From Bordetella parapertussis (GTDB lineage: Bacteria > Pseudomonadota > Gammaproteobacteria > Burkholderiales > Burkholderiaceae_C), in assembly GCA_945899335.1 (NCBI GenBank), contig CAMDIP010000040.1, positions 1-9,305 on the forward strand: a stretch of DNA of 9,305 nt, in the 5' to 3' direction. The translations under genes and the position numbers were made by a program. The notes beneath the pieces are model-generated. The model worked only from the letters and a program-made list of their open reading frames with translations. It did no database searches and had not been told where the DNA came from. Shown piece after piece: positions 1 to 8,717 of this stretch (positions within the stretch are counted from its first letter, which is position 1; each line of letters starts with the position of its first letter).

Positions 1-239
1 TCGAGGGGTCTGGCGTAGTCTGGGTTTTTTAACCGGATCCCGCGAGAGGTTCCGCTGACCAGTTGTATGTATCCCTTGCGTGCTAATGCTTGTAAATGCT
101 CTTCTGCAGCATTGGCTGACTTGAAACCGAGCTCTTTGGCAATTTCTGCACGTGTGGGCGGCGCACCTGTTTGGCGAATGGCCGCTTCGATCAAGGAAAG
201 AATTTGTTGTTGCCTTGCGGTGAGCTTGCTTTGTTCCAT
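1..239 (-). CDS. lexA: LexA repressor, N-terminal part (cut by window edge)
   Basis: LexA represses SOS DNA-damage genes and is inactivated by RecA-stimulated self-cleavage. Only the first 79 residues are present; the remainder lies beyond base 1, so the cleavage site and Ser/Lys catalytic dyad cannot be checked. What is visible is the winged helix-turn-helix DNA-binding domain. It opens [18 protein letters not shown], then [13 protein letters not shown], then the recognition helix [18 protein letters not shown] (about 39-56), which is nearly identical to E. coli LexA as I remember it, and then the wing region ending GTSRGIRL. The ATG at 239-237 has a good Shine-Dalgarno, AGGAG at 249-245, with a 5-nt spacer. 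Two LexA-box sequences lie upstream (289-308 and 308-327), as expected for an autoregulated lexA. The gene is divergent from an asparaginase gene. The recognition helix makes the identification very secure. Confidence 0.96.
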   Translation of the reverse strand, partial: MEQSKLTARQQQILSLIEAAIRQTGAPPTRAEIAKELGFKSANAAEEHLQALARKGYIQLVSGTSRGIRLKNPDYARPL

Positions 240-288
240 AAAGGCTCCTGAGGTAGGTGAAAATGAAGGTCTCTTTGTGCTCTTTGGG

Positions 289-308
289 TACTGTTTAGAT
301 ATCCAGTA
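289..308. promoter_or_regulatory. LexA-binding SOS box 1
   Basis: The 20-mer TACTGTTTAGATATCCAGTA has the CTGT-N8-CCAG core (consensus CTGT-N8-ACAG) and matches 17 of 20 positions of the E. coli-type palindrome TACTGTATATATATACAGTA by my hand alignment. It lies 50 bp upstream of the lexA start, in the divergent gap with the asparaginase gene. LexA autoregulation is well established. Binding here is inferred from the match and the position. Confidence 0.88.
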
Positions 309-327
309 ACTGTATTTTTAACCAGCT
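308..327. promoter_or_regulatory. LexA-binding SOS box 2 (abuts box 1)
   Basis: CTGT at 310-313 and CCAG at 322-325 give a second CTGT-N8-CCAG core, with about 13 of 20 matches to the extended consensus. Its centre is 19 bp from that of box 1, so the two sites would lie on nearly the same face of the helix. E. coli lexA also carries two closely spaced boxes. This one ends 19 bp before the asparaginase ATG, so LexA bound here could affect both divergent genes. Confidence 0.72.
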
Positions 328-346
328 TTTCAATATTTACAAGCCC

Positions 347-2824
<2,478 letters not shown>

Positions 2825-3007
2825 TCAAAGCTCCAGTTCTGCGTCGCTCAGGGGCCTAGCTTCCATTTCAAGCATCACGGGAATACCGTCCCGAATGGGG
2901 TAGGCCAAGCGAGCGCTGCGCGAGACCAGTTCGGCCTTTTCGCGGTCGTATTCAAGGCTGCCCTTGGTCACAGGGCATACCAGCAGTTCAAGCAGTTTGG
3001 TGTCCAT
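2825..3007 (-). CDS. Trm112-family small protein (YcaR-like)
   Basis: A 60-residue protein of the Trm112/YcaR family, which sits between lpxK and kdsB in many proteobacteria. Eukaryotic Trm112 is a methyltransferase activator. The bacterial role is not established, and nothing in this sequence adds to it. The family pattern is clear: [20 protein letters not shown] at the start, then [17 protein letters not shown] (30-46) and LEMEAR. E. coli YcaR has CPVCNG here, whereas this copy has CPVTKG, so only one cysteine (Cys11) remains. I recall the CPVTKG form from other betaproteobacteria, so it is probably a lineage variant rather than damage. The ATG at 3007 lies inside the end of lpxK, a 20-bp overlap, and the stop abuts the kdsB start. 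Both suggest translational coupling. Confidence 0.9.
   Translation of the reverse strand: MDTKLLELLVCPVTKGSLEYDREKAELVSRSARLAYPIRDGIPVMLEMEARPLSDAELEL
2831..2834 (-). promoter_or_regulatory. Ribosome binding site fixing the TTG start of kdsB
   Basis: GGAG on the minus strand, inside the last codons of the Trm112-family gene, followed by the 6-nt spacer CTTTGA and then TTG. The spacer includes the upstream stop codon, so termination and re-initiation are probably coupled. Confidence 0.7.
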
Positions 3008-4001
3008 GTCCCGATGATAGTCGTTGCAAATGCGGCATCAATGCGTCCCAAAAAACCTCGGGCAGTTCGCAAAGCAAGGGGACAGCCCATATCTGAGGAT
3101 ATCGAGGCCACAATTTCACAGCGTCTTTTTCAGTGCAAAGCACGTCTCGCCCAATGCTGGGTTGCCAATCAGCCATTGGGTCATGGTCGGGGAACGCTTG
3201 GGTTTTAGATAGCGTCAAGCCTGCACTTTGCAGCGATGTGAAAAAGGCTTTTGGCTGCGCAATAGCCGCCAAAGCATCGACGGCTTGTCCTGCCCACAGA
3301 CGCAAATCGCGTTTCTCACCTCGTCCATTGACGGCGAAACCAGCAAGTTGGCGGTGTGCCGCGAAGCTGTCTTCAAAGGCGATTTGGCCTGTGTGGATCT
3401 TGATTTGCGTCACGCCCACATTTAACTGCCGTGGCCATGTTTCACGCAAAGGCCCAGCAGGCAATAAAAAACCATTTCCCAAACCTCGGTCATCAAAAAC
3501 GCAGATGGCAATATCGTGATGCAAAGCTCGGTGCTGCAGCCCGTCGTCGCTGATGATGAGCTGGGTTTGAGGGTATGTTTTCAAAAGCGCCAAGGCTGCT
3601 TGCGCTCGTTTTTTTGAAATAAAGACAGGTAAGCCAAGCTTCTTTTTCAGCAAAAGGGCTTCATCGCCTGTTTGCAAGGCGACGCTTTGATCCATGACTT
3701 CGGCCCAGCCATTCAGTTGCCCCCCGTGGCCACGCGCTATCAACCCCACGTGCCAGCCCAGCTGACTGAGTCGCTGGGCGAGGTGAATCACCACAGGGGT
3801 TTTGCCGGTTCCCCCGACCAGCATGTTGCCCACCACCAGCACAGGCACTGGCATGCGGGTCGAGGACTGCCAACCCAGTGCATAGGTGGTTTTGTAAAGC
3901 CACAGGTAAATGCGGCTCAAAAAGGTGAGGGGAAACAAACACAAAGCCAAGATGCTTGGCTTGCGCCAAACGTCCAACAGTATGTCGCTGGGTCTTGGCA
4001 T
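2988..4001 (-). CDS. lpxK: Tetraacyldisaccharide 4'-kinase (lipid A biosynthesis)
   Basis: Phosphorylates the 4' position of tetraacyldisaccharide-1-phosphate to make lipid IVA at the cytoplasmic face of the inner membrane. The 337-residue protein has a hydrophobic N-terminal anchor (about 17-36, [20 protein letters not shown]). The Walker A is [12 protein letters not shown] at 58-69. Further on are SDDGLQH (151-157), [10 protein letters not shown] (178-187), the FPDHD motif (270-274) and CTEKDAVKL (289-297), all LpxK hallmarks. The length is typical. The ATG at 4001 follows AAGG with a 5-nt spacer and begins 6 bp after the exbD stop. Its end overlaps the next gene by 20 bp. An essential LPS gene next to kdsB makes a functional pair. 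Confidence 0.97.
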   Translation of the reverse strand: MPRPSDILLDVWRKPSILALCLFPLTFLSRIYLWLYKTTYALGWQSSTRMPVPVLVVGNMLVGGTGKTPVVIHLAQRLSQLGWHVGLIARGHGGQLNGWAEVMDQSVALQTGDEALLLKKKLGLPVFISKKRAQAALALLKTYPQTQLIISDDGLQHRALHHDIAICVFDDRGLGNGFLLPAGPLRETWPRQLNVGVTQIKIHTGQIAFEDSFAAHRQLAGFAVNGRGEKRDLRLWAGQAVDALAAIAQPKAFFTSLQSAGLTLSKTQAFPDHDPMADWQPSIGRDVLCTEKDAVKLWPRYPQIWAVPLLCELPEVFWDALMPHLQRLSSGHGHQTA

Positions 4002-4007
4002 TGCGCC

Positions 4008-4439
4008 TTAAGGAGGGGTGGTCGCTTGCGAGCGGCTTTGGGCGGTAAAGGTAACTTGCTGCAAGCCCGCGGTTTGGGCAGCTTCGAGCACTTGAATCAC
4101 CGATTGATGACTGGCCCGTGCATCAGCACTGATCACCACCAAGGGGTTGGCTGTTTCCTTGGCGGCTAAGCCCAAAGCCTGACGAATGGCTTGAATATCT
4201 GCACCCTCTACCGCTTTGTTCTGCACCATGTACTGCCCGTCGCTGCTGACTGTCACCCTGATTTCATTGGGTTTTTCTTGCTGTTGTTCAGAGTCTGCGG
4301 TCGGCAGTTTCAGATCGATTTGGGTCAATCGGCCGTAGGTGGTCGAGAGCATTAAAAAAATAAGAACCACCAACAAGACATCAATGAAAGGAATCAGGTT
4401 GATTTCCGGCTCACTTGAGCGTGGGCGGCCAAAGTTCAT
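4008..4439 (-). CDS. exbD: ExbD/TolR family proton-channel subunit
   Basis: Partner of ExbB in a proton-driven inner-membrane motor that energises TonB-dependent outer-membrane uptake. The 143-residue protein has a short cytoplasmic N-terminus, then INLIPFIDVLLVVLIFLML (13-31) as its single transmembrane helix. Asp20 in this helix matches the essential membrane aspartate of ExbD/TolR. The rest is a periplasmic domain (about 38-130). It starts at the ATGA overlap with exbB (4439-4436), with no clear Shine-Dalgarno, so translation is probably coupled to exbB. TolR is the alternative. The LPS-gene context and the absence of tolA, tolB or pal favour ExbD. No tonB is visible in the window. Confidence 0.88.
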   Translation of the reverse strand: MNFGRPRSSEPEINLIPFIDVLLVVLIFLMLSTTYGRLTQIDLKLPTADSEQQQEKPNEIRVTVSSDGQYMVQNKAVEGADIQAIRQALGLAAKETANPLVVISADARASHQSVIQVLEAAQTAGLQQVTFTAQSRSQATTPP

Positions 4440-5068
4440 GGCGCGCTCACAGCAGTTCGTTGGGCAAAGAAGTGGTGAACCATTCGCTCGGCGGCGATTT
4501 CGAGTTCGACCACAAAGTTGTCAACCTTGGCGCGTAAATAACGCCAGACGACCAAACTTGGAATGGCAATCACCAAGCCAAAAGCGGTGTTGTAAAGCGC
4601 AACTGAAATGCCATGCGCGAGTTGGGCAGGGTTACCTGCACCAGGTGTTTGTGAGCCAAAAATTTCAATCATGCCAACCACTGTGCCAAATAAACCCAGC
4701 AAGGGTGCCACTGATGCAATCGAACCAAGGGTACTTAAATAACGCTCCAACTGAGCAGCCACACGGCGACCACTGGCTTGCATTTCACTCACAAATTCCT
4801 CTTTGCTACACAGGGGCTGTGTTTGCAACAAAAACAAGCCTGCGCTGATGACTTGTCCAAGCGCGGAAGTGGACTGAATATGCTGAATCGATTCGGGGCG
4901 CGGGACGCCGCGTTGTGAGATGGAAAGTACATCTTCAAGGAGTGTGGGAGGGAGAACAACGCTGCTGCGCAGGTTGTAAAAGCGTTCGATGATCAAGGCC
5001 AAAGCAATGACCGAGCACAACAAAAGAGGCCAAACTGGCCATCCAGCGGCTTGTATGATTCCAAACAA
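4436..5068 (-). CDS. exbB: ExbB/TolQ/MotA family proton-channel subunit
   Basis: Forms the multi-helix proton channel with ExbD in the inner membrane. I take the start as TTG at 5068-5066 (210 residues, beginning MFGIIQAAGWPVWPL). This TTG is preceded by a strong GGGGAG at 5080-5075 with a 6-nt spacer, and the N-terminus then matches the usual form of the family. An in-frame TTG at 5095 would add nine residues and has no good ribosome binding site. Three hydrophobic segments are visible: about 11-29, then the stretch holding LLGLFGTVVGMIEIF, then GISVALYNTAFGLVIAIPSL. The last two carry the threonines and small residues characteristic of ExbB/TolQ. It is the first gene of the minus-strand cluster, overlapping exbD by ATGA and divergent from xseA. 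Its promoter must lie within the 46-bp gap or the start of xseA. Confidence 0.9.
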   Translation of the reverse strand: MFGIIQAAGWPVWPLLLCSVIALALIIERFYNLRSSVVLPPTLLEDVLSISQRGVPRPESIQHIQSTSALGQVISAGLFLLQTQPLCSKEEFVSEMQASGRRVAAQLERYLSTLGSIASVAPLLGLFGTVVGMIEIFGSQTPGAGNPAQLAHGISVALYNTAFGLVIAIPSLVVWRYLRAKVDNFVVELEIAAERMVHHFFAQRTAVSAP

Positions 5069-5074
5069 AGGCGT

Positions 5075-5080
5075 CTCCCC
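5075..5080 (-). promoter_or_regulatory. Ribosome binding site fixing the exbB start at 5068
   Basis: GGGGAG on the minus strand, 6 nt before TTG at 5068. The longer reading frame starting at TTG 5095 would place this strong site inside the coding region and leave the start without one. Confidence 0.65.
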
Positions 5081-5114
5081 AATATGTGCTGTCAATTATT
5101 ACCCAGCTTTAAGC

Positions 5115-6389
5115 ATGTCCAACGATAACCAAGCCCAATATGTTTGGACTGTCAGCGCATTGAACAAAGCGATTGCGGATTCCTTGAAAGCGCGCTTTAG
5201 CATGGTCTCGGTCCAAGGCGAGTTGTCAGGATTTACCAAAGCCAGCAGTGGCCATTGTTATTTCAACCTCAAAGACGGCAGCGCACAGATTCGCTGCGCC
5301 TTGTTTCGTCGCACCGCCGAGCAATTGAATTTTGTGCCCCGTGATGGACAACTGGTGCAAGCCCAAGCCCGCGTTGCTGTTTACGAGCCAAGGGGTGAGA
5401 TGCAGTTGGTGATTGAAGCCTTGCGCCCAGCCGGTGCTGGGCAATTGCACGAAGCTTTTTTGCAGCTCAAGGCCAAGCTAGAGGCGCAGGGCTTGTTTGC
5501 ACAAGAACGTAAACGTGCTGTTTCCTTGTACCCCCGCTGTATTGGCGTGGTGACATCCTTGGCGGCAGCCGCTCTGCACGATGTGGTGACAGCCCTTGAG
5601 CGGCGTGTTCCGCACATTTCTGTGATGGTTTCTCCCTCCCCTGTGCAAGGGGCTGATGCGCCATCACAGCTGGTGCTGGCCTTGCAAGCCTTGGCGGCAA
5701 GGCCCGAGGTGGAGGTGATATTGCTGGTGAGGGGCGGTGGCTCCATGGAAGATTTATGGGCATTTAACGATGAGCAGCTCGCCCACGCCATTGTGAACAG
5801 CCCAGTTCCTGTGATTTCAGGTGTCGGCCATGAGACCGATATCACCATCGCCGATTTGTGTGCCGATTTGCGAGCCCCCACGCCCACTGCAGCGGCTGAA
5901 CTTTGTGCAATACCCAGAGAAAGTTTGTATGCAGATTTAGCAGCCATCCAAGCATTTTTGGATGCCGAGTTGGCGCAAGCAATTGATAACCGAGCGCAAA
6001 GCCTAGACAGGTTGCAAGCTGTGTTGGCCAGACCTTCCAGTTGGGCTAACAAACAGCAGCACAATTTGTCTCAGTGTTCTTCTCGCTTAGGGCGGGCGGG
6101 GCAGCAAGTACTGAACCGCCAAGTCATGGTTTTAGAACCCCAAGCACTGAGGCTGACGCGAGCTGTGCATGATATGCCCGCCCAAATGGAACAGCGTTTA
6201 TCTCGAGCAGCTTTGTTGCTCGGCTCACTTGACCCCGCCTTGGTATTGCAAAGGGGCTACGCTTGGCTGGAGAACACGCAGGGCCAAGCCATTGCCTCTG
6301 TTCAAGAGGTGAAAGTTGGGGAAAAGCTTCATGCTCGAATGGCAGATGGCGTTGCCGATATGCAGGTCTTAGGTACCCACATAGATTGA
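5115..6389 (+). CDS. xseA: Exodeoxyribonuclease VII large subunit
   Basis: Catalytic subunit of exonuclease VII, which degrades single-stranded DNA from both ends in repair. The 424-residue protein starts MSNDNQAQYVWTVSALNKAI. An OB-fold DNA-binding domain covers about 8-105 (FSMVSVQGELSGF, GHCYFNLKD). The nuclease domain follows, with CIGVVTSLAAAALHDVV (142-158), VRGGGSMEDLWAFNDE (205-220), SGVGHETDITIADL (235-248) and RAPTPTAAAEL (253-263). Then come a helical, coiled-coil-prone segment and the C-terminal LDPALVLQRGYA (372-383). E. coli XseA is somewhat longer (about 456), the difference lying mainly in the helical region. I chose the ATG at 5115. An in-frame ATG at 4989 would add 42 residues unlike the family and run through exbB. 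No clear Shine-Dalgarno is seen. The partner xseB is not in the window. Confidence 0.95.
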   Translation: MSNDNQAQYVWTVSALNKAIADSLKARFSMVSVQGELSGFTKASSGHCYFNLKDGSAQIRCALFRRTAEQLNFVPRDGQLVQAQARVAVYEPRGEMQLVIEALRPAGAGQLHEAFLQLKAKLEAQGLFAQERKRAVSLYPRCIGVVTSLAAAALHDVVTALERRVPHISVMVSPSPVQGADAPSQLVLALQALAARPEVEVILLVRGGGSMEDLWAFNDEQLAHAIVNSPVPVISGVGHETDITIADLCADLRAPTPTAAAELCAIPRESLYADLAAIQAFLDAELAQAIDNRAQSLDRLQAVLARPSSWANKQQHNLSQCSSRLGRAGQQVLNRQVMVLEPQALRLTRAVHDMPAQMEQRLSRAALLLGSLDPALVLQRGYAWLENTQGQAIASVQEVKVGEKLHARMADGVADMQVLGTHID

Positions 6390-6400
6390 ATCAGACAAGA

Positions 6401-6889
6401 CTACTTTGGTGCAAATACAGCTGACTTGAGTTTGTAGCCTTTGCCGATTTTCTTTTTTGCAAACCATCCTAGGTTCATCTCCAACACAAAGCGCACAGGT
6501 TTGTCTGAGCAGTGCGAGTCTGTGCTTCGCGGTTGCATATCAGCCGTATTGACGATCACGCCCTCATCATCTACAAACGCAGCTGTCAAAGGGAGCAAGG
6601 TGTTTTTCATCCAGAAACACTGTTTCTGAGGCTCATCAAAAATAAACAGCATTCCCTCATGCGTGGGCATCTCCTTGCGAAACATCAGGCCGATTTGCCT
6701 TTGCTGAGGGGTTTGGGCAATTTGGGCATCGATTTGAAACATTCCCGCCTGAATGACCATGCGCTGCAAATCGGTTTGGGGCTCTTGTGCCCAACCCAGC
6801 ATCGGTGCAGCCAAGCCCACAAAGGCGAACACAGTGTGTTGAAACAAAGTCCTTAGGAAAGGCAGGCGGAAAACAGTAAGCTGGTTCAT
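6401..6889 (-). CDS. Exported DUF192 family protein
   Basis: A small secreted or periplasmic protein of the DUF192 family, whose function is not established. With the ATG at 6889 it has 162 residues. A signal peptide covers about 1-34 (positive residues in RLPFLRTLF, hydrophobic TVFAFVGLAAPML, cleavage likely after GWA before QE). The family core follows: IGLMFRKEMP (66-75), EGMLFIFDEP (78-87), CFWMKNTLLPLTAAFVD (91-107), DSHCSDKPVRFVLEMNLGWF (124-143) and a final IGKGYKL. The family length and layout fit. A GTG at 6961 would add 24 residues before the signal peptide and was rejected. No good Shine-Dalgarno precedes the ATG. The gene converges with xseA (11 bp between stops) and is divergent from icd (89-bp gap). 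Confidence 0.88.
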   Translation of the reverse strand: MNQLTVFRLPFLRTLFQHTVFAFVGLAAPMLGWAQEPQTDLQRMVIQAGMFQIDAQIAQTPQQRQIGLMFRKEMPTHEGMLFIFDEPQKQCFWMKNTLLPLTAAFVDDEGVIVNTADMQPRSTDSHCSDKPVRFVLEMNLGWFAKKKIGKGYKLKSAVFAPK

Positions 6890-6910
6890 AGGATGCTTGG
6901 TTAGAATGAT

Positions 6911-6941
6911 TTGAAATTTACCCACCGACCTGCGGCATACA
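6911..6941 (+). promoter_or_regulatory. Possible icd promoter (weak)
   Basis: TTGAAA at 6911-6916 matches a -35 hexamer in five of six positions. CATACA at 6936-6941, 19 bp later, is only a weak -10. The predicted start would be about 30 bp upstream of icd. This is a guess from spacing alone in the DUF192-icd divergent gap, where no better pair was found. Confidence 0.25.
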
Positions 6942-6966
6942 TCAGCCGCCTTGTTGTTCACTTTCT

Positions 6967-6970
6967 GGAG
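6967..6970 (+). promoter_or_regulatory. Ribosome binding site fixing the TTG start of icd
   Basis: GGAG (within CTGGAG) lies 8 nt before TTG at 6979. It supports the TTG over the in-frame ATG at codon 20, which would remove conserved N-terminal residues. Confidence 0.65.
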
Positions 6971-6978
6971 ACATTCTC

Positions 6979-8232
6979 TTGTATCAGCATATCAAGGTGC
7001 CCGCCCAGGGCGAAAAAATTATCGTCAACAAAGACATGTCTTTGACAGTGCCCCTGCAACCCATCATTCCCTATATCGAGGGTGACGGTACCGGACTCGA
7101 TATCACCCCAGTCATGCTCAAGGTGGTTGACGCCGCCGTTGCCAAGGCCTATGGCGGTAAGCGACAAATCCATTGGATGGAGGTTTATGCCGGTGAAAAA
7201 TCCACCCAAATTTACGGCCCAGATGTGTGGTTGCCTGAAGAAACTTTGGCTGTCTTGAGGGAGTATGTGGTCTCAATCAAAGGCCCACTCACCACACCCG
7301 TGGGTGGTGGTATTCGCTCACTCAATGTGGCTTTGCGCCAAGAACTCGATTTGTATGTGTGTTTGCGCCCTGTGCAGTACTTCAAAGGCGTGCCATCCCC
7401 TTTGAAGGAACCAGAGAAGACCCACATGGTGATCTTCCGTGAAAACTCAGAGGACATATACGCCGGTATTGAATACGAAGCAGAGAGCGACAAGGCGAAA
7501 AAGCTCATTAAGTTTTTGATCGAAGAAATGGGTGTCACGAAAATTCGTTTCCCCAATACCTCGGGCATTGGCATCAAGCCTGTTTCGCGTGAAGGCACCG
7601 AGCGTTTGGTGCGTAAAGCCATTCAGTATGCGATCGATAACGACAAGCCTAATGTGACCATTGTCCACAAGGGCAACATCATGAAGTACACCGAAGGCGG
7701 TTTTCGTGACTGGGCTTATGGCTTGGCGCAAAAGGAGTTCGGCGCCCAACTCATCGATGGCGGTCCTTGGTGCAAATTCAACAACCCCAAAACCGGCAAA
7801 GAAATCATTGTTAAAGACAGCATTGCTGACGCGTTTTTGCAGCAAATTTTGCTGCGCCCTGCCGAATACAGCGTCATCGCCACCTTGAACCTGAACGGCG
7901 ACTACATATCTGACGCCTTGGCCGCGCAAGTAGGCGGTATTGGTATCGCACCTGGCGCCAATTTGTCAGATTCTGTGGCCTGCTTTGAAGCCACCCACGG
8001 CACGGCTCCCAAGTACGCTGGCAAAGACTATGTCAACCCTGGCTCGGAAATTCTGTCTGCAGAAATGATGCTGCGCCACATGGGCTGGTTTGAAGCTGCC
8101 GACCTCATCATTTCATCTATGGAAAAGTCCATTCTTAGCAAGAAAGTCACTTACGACTTTGCGCGTTTGATGGAAGGCGCAACCCAAGTGAGTTGTTCTG
8201 GCTTCGGTCAGGTGATGATTGAACACATGTAA
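6979..8232 (+). CDS. icd: Isocitrate dehydrogenase, NADP-dependent
   Basis: Oxidative decarboxylation of isocitrate to 2-oxoglutarate in the TCA cycle, cytoplasmic. The 417 residues align with E. coli Icd (416) with almost no gaps and an offset of one. Substrate residues Ser114, Arg120, Arg130, Arg154, Tyr161 and Lys231, and the metal ligands Asp308 and Asp312, are all present. Ser114, in [12 protein letters not shown], is the equivalent of the serine phosphorylated by AceK, so regulation by AceK is possible. Lys345-Tyr346 (HGTAPKYAG), Tyr392 and Arg396 (TYDFARLM) match the NADP-specific set rather than the NAD type. The start is TTG at 6979 with GGAG 8 nt upstream. MYQHIKVP is a typical betaproteobacterial N-terminus as I recall it. 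It is divergent from the DUF192 gene and converges on the cold-shock gene with 15 bp between stops. No obvious hairpin terminator is seen there. Confidence 0.97.
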   Translation: MYQHIKVPAQGEKIIVNKDMSLTVPLQPIIPYIEGDGTGLDITPVMLKVVDAAVAKAYGGKRQIHWMEVYAGEKSTQIYGPDVWLPEETLAVLREYVVSIKGPLTTPVGGGIRSLNVALRQELDLYVCLRPVQYFKGVPSPLKEPEKTHMVIFRENSEDIYAGIEYEAESDKAKKLIKFLIEEMGVTKIRFPNTSGIGIKPVSREGTERLVRKAIQYAIDNDKPNVTIVHKGNIMKYTEGGFRDWAYGLAQKEFGAQLIDGGPWCKFNNPKTGKEIIVKDSIADAFLQQILLRPAEYSVIATLNLNGDYISDALAAQVGGIGIAPGANLSDSVACFEATHGTAPKYAGKDYVNPGSEILSAEMMLRHMGWFEAADLIISSMEKSILSKKVTYDFARLMEGATQVSCSGFGQVMIEHM

Positions 8233-8247
8233 CCCCGAGGCTCCTGT

Positions 8248-8556
8248 TCAGTAGTTTTGACCTATCAGGTTGGCTCTGAATTGAGGGGTTCTAAGTCGGG
8301 AGGTTCGTGTTCCGTCCTGAGGCTCTGCTGCATGCTCGGGGCTTGCGGGTGCAGCAATGACCTTGATATTTTTTGCCATCCATCCGCGTGGTCCCTCAAT
8401 GGGTTCGTACATGACACTGGCGCCCTGTTGCAGCGTTTTAAAGCCCACCATGTCTACTTGGCTGAAATGTGCAAACACGTCCTGTCCAATTTCTGCGGAC
8501 TCTATAAAACCAAATCCCTTGTGGTTGTTAAACCATTTAACAATGCCAAAAGCCAT
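8248..8556 (-). CDS. Cold-shock domain protein with C-terminal tail
   Basis: A small single-strand nucleic-acid-binding protein of the CspA family, likely an RNA chaperone. The 102 residues divide into a cold-shock domain (about 1-68) and a tail of about 34. The domain shows GIVKWFNNHKGFGFI (4-18), holding the aromatic RNP1 motif KGFGFI, and DVFAHFS (26-32) as RNP2. Its later part, VMYEPIEGPRGWMAKNIKVI (48-67), departs from the common VSFxxxxGxxGPxAxNV pattern but keeps the spacing. The tail starts PASPEHAAEPQDG, is then rich in Arg (TSRLRTPQFRANL), and looks disordered. Ordinary Csp proteins are about 65-75 residues, so this is an extended form. The ATG at 8556 has AAAGGGG 6 nt upstream. The upstream gap is very AT-rich. 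No gene symbol is assigned because the csp paralogue is unclear. Confidence 0.9.
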   Translation of the reverse strand: MAFGIVKWFNNHKGFGFIESAEIGQDVFAHFSQVDMVGFKTLQQGASVMYEPIEGPRGWMAKNIKVIAAPASPEHAAEPQDGTRTSRLRTPQFRANLIGQNY

Positions 8557-8574
8557 GGCCGACCCCTTTGCAGA

Positions 8575-8690
8575 TTAAAATTTTTCAATTGAATACTTAA
8601 AAATTAGAATACAGATTTATATTTTTGTAAAGTAATTGTAAATAATTATTTATAAGTATTATCCGGACATTTTTCTAAATTTTTGAGTGC
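8575..8690. promoter_or_regulatory. AT-rich divergent regulatory region, csp / clpS
   Basis: This lies inside the 161-bp gap between the divergent cold-shock gene and clpS. The stretch from about 8575 to 8660 is only about 12% GC by hand count, against coding DNA that is clearly near or above 50%. It contains several hexamers resembling -10 or -35 elements. On the plus strand there are TTGTAA (8636-8641) and TATTAT (8657-8662), spaced 15. On the minus strand TTTACA and TATAAA occur, also at a short spacing. A promoter pair with UP-like A-tracts is likely, but exact start sites cannot be called from sequence. Confidence 0.55.
8631..8660. repeat. Imperfect AT-rich palindrome
   Basis: The centre TAAATAATTATTTA (8639-8652) is a perfect 14-bp palindrome. 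Pairing continues with interruptions out to 8631/8660, about 24 of 30 bases symmetric by hand. It overlaps the candidate clpS promoter. It could be an operator, but AT-rich DNA produces such symmetry by chance. Confidence 0.4.
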
Positions 8691-8717
8691 GCTAGACGTC
8701 ATCGATAGAATGTGGGC

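Noticed and set aside
3672..4848. Open frames of 165 and 169 codons antisense to lpxK, exbD and exbB
   Set aside because: Translations are unlike any family I know and mirror confirmed genes.
5089..5106. Possible SOS box before xseA (CTGT-N8-ACCC)
   Set aside because: The right half does not match ACAG or CCAG at the required spacing; CCAG occurs only with a wrong 10-11 bp spacer.
4989..5114. In-frame upstream extension of xseA starting at ATG 4989 (42 more residues)
   Set aside because: It runs through the exbB coding region, resembles no XseA N-terminus, and the family start matches ATG 5115.
5381..6064. 227-codon open frame antisense to xseA
   Set aside because: Low-complexity, Ser/Ala/Cys-rich translation with no domain. 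xseA on the other strand is fully supported, so this is a shadow frame.
6890..6961. GTG start at 6961 giving the DUF192 protein 24 more residues
   Set aside because: It would place residues ahead of a good signal peptide. The ATG at 6889 gives a normal n-region and hydrophobic core.
7212..7929. Open frames of 136 and 160 codons antisense to icd
   Set aside because: icd is conserved along its full length. The antisense frames follow from its codon use.
8233..8247. Terminator between the convergent icd and cold-shock genes
   Set aside because: The 15-bp gap has no stem-loop followed by a T run on either strand.
8712..8717. GTG start for clpS two codons upstream of ATG 8718
   Set aside because: It has no better ribosome binding site; ATG is preferred, though the two cannot be told apart with certainty.
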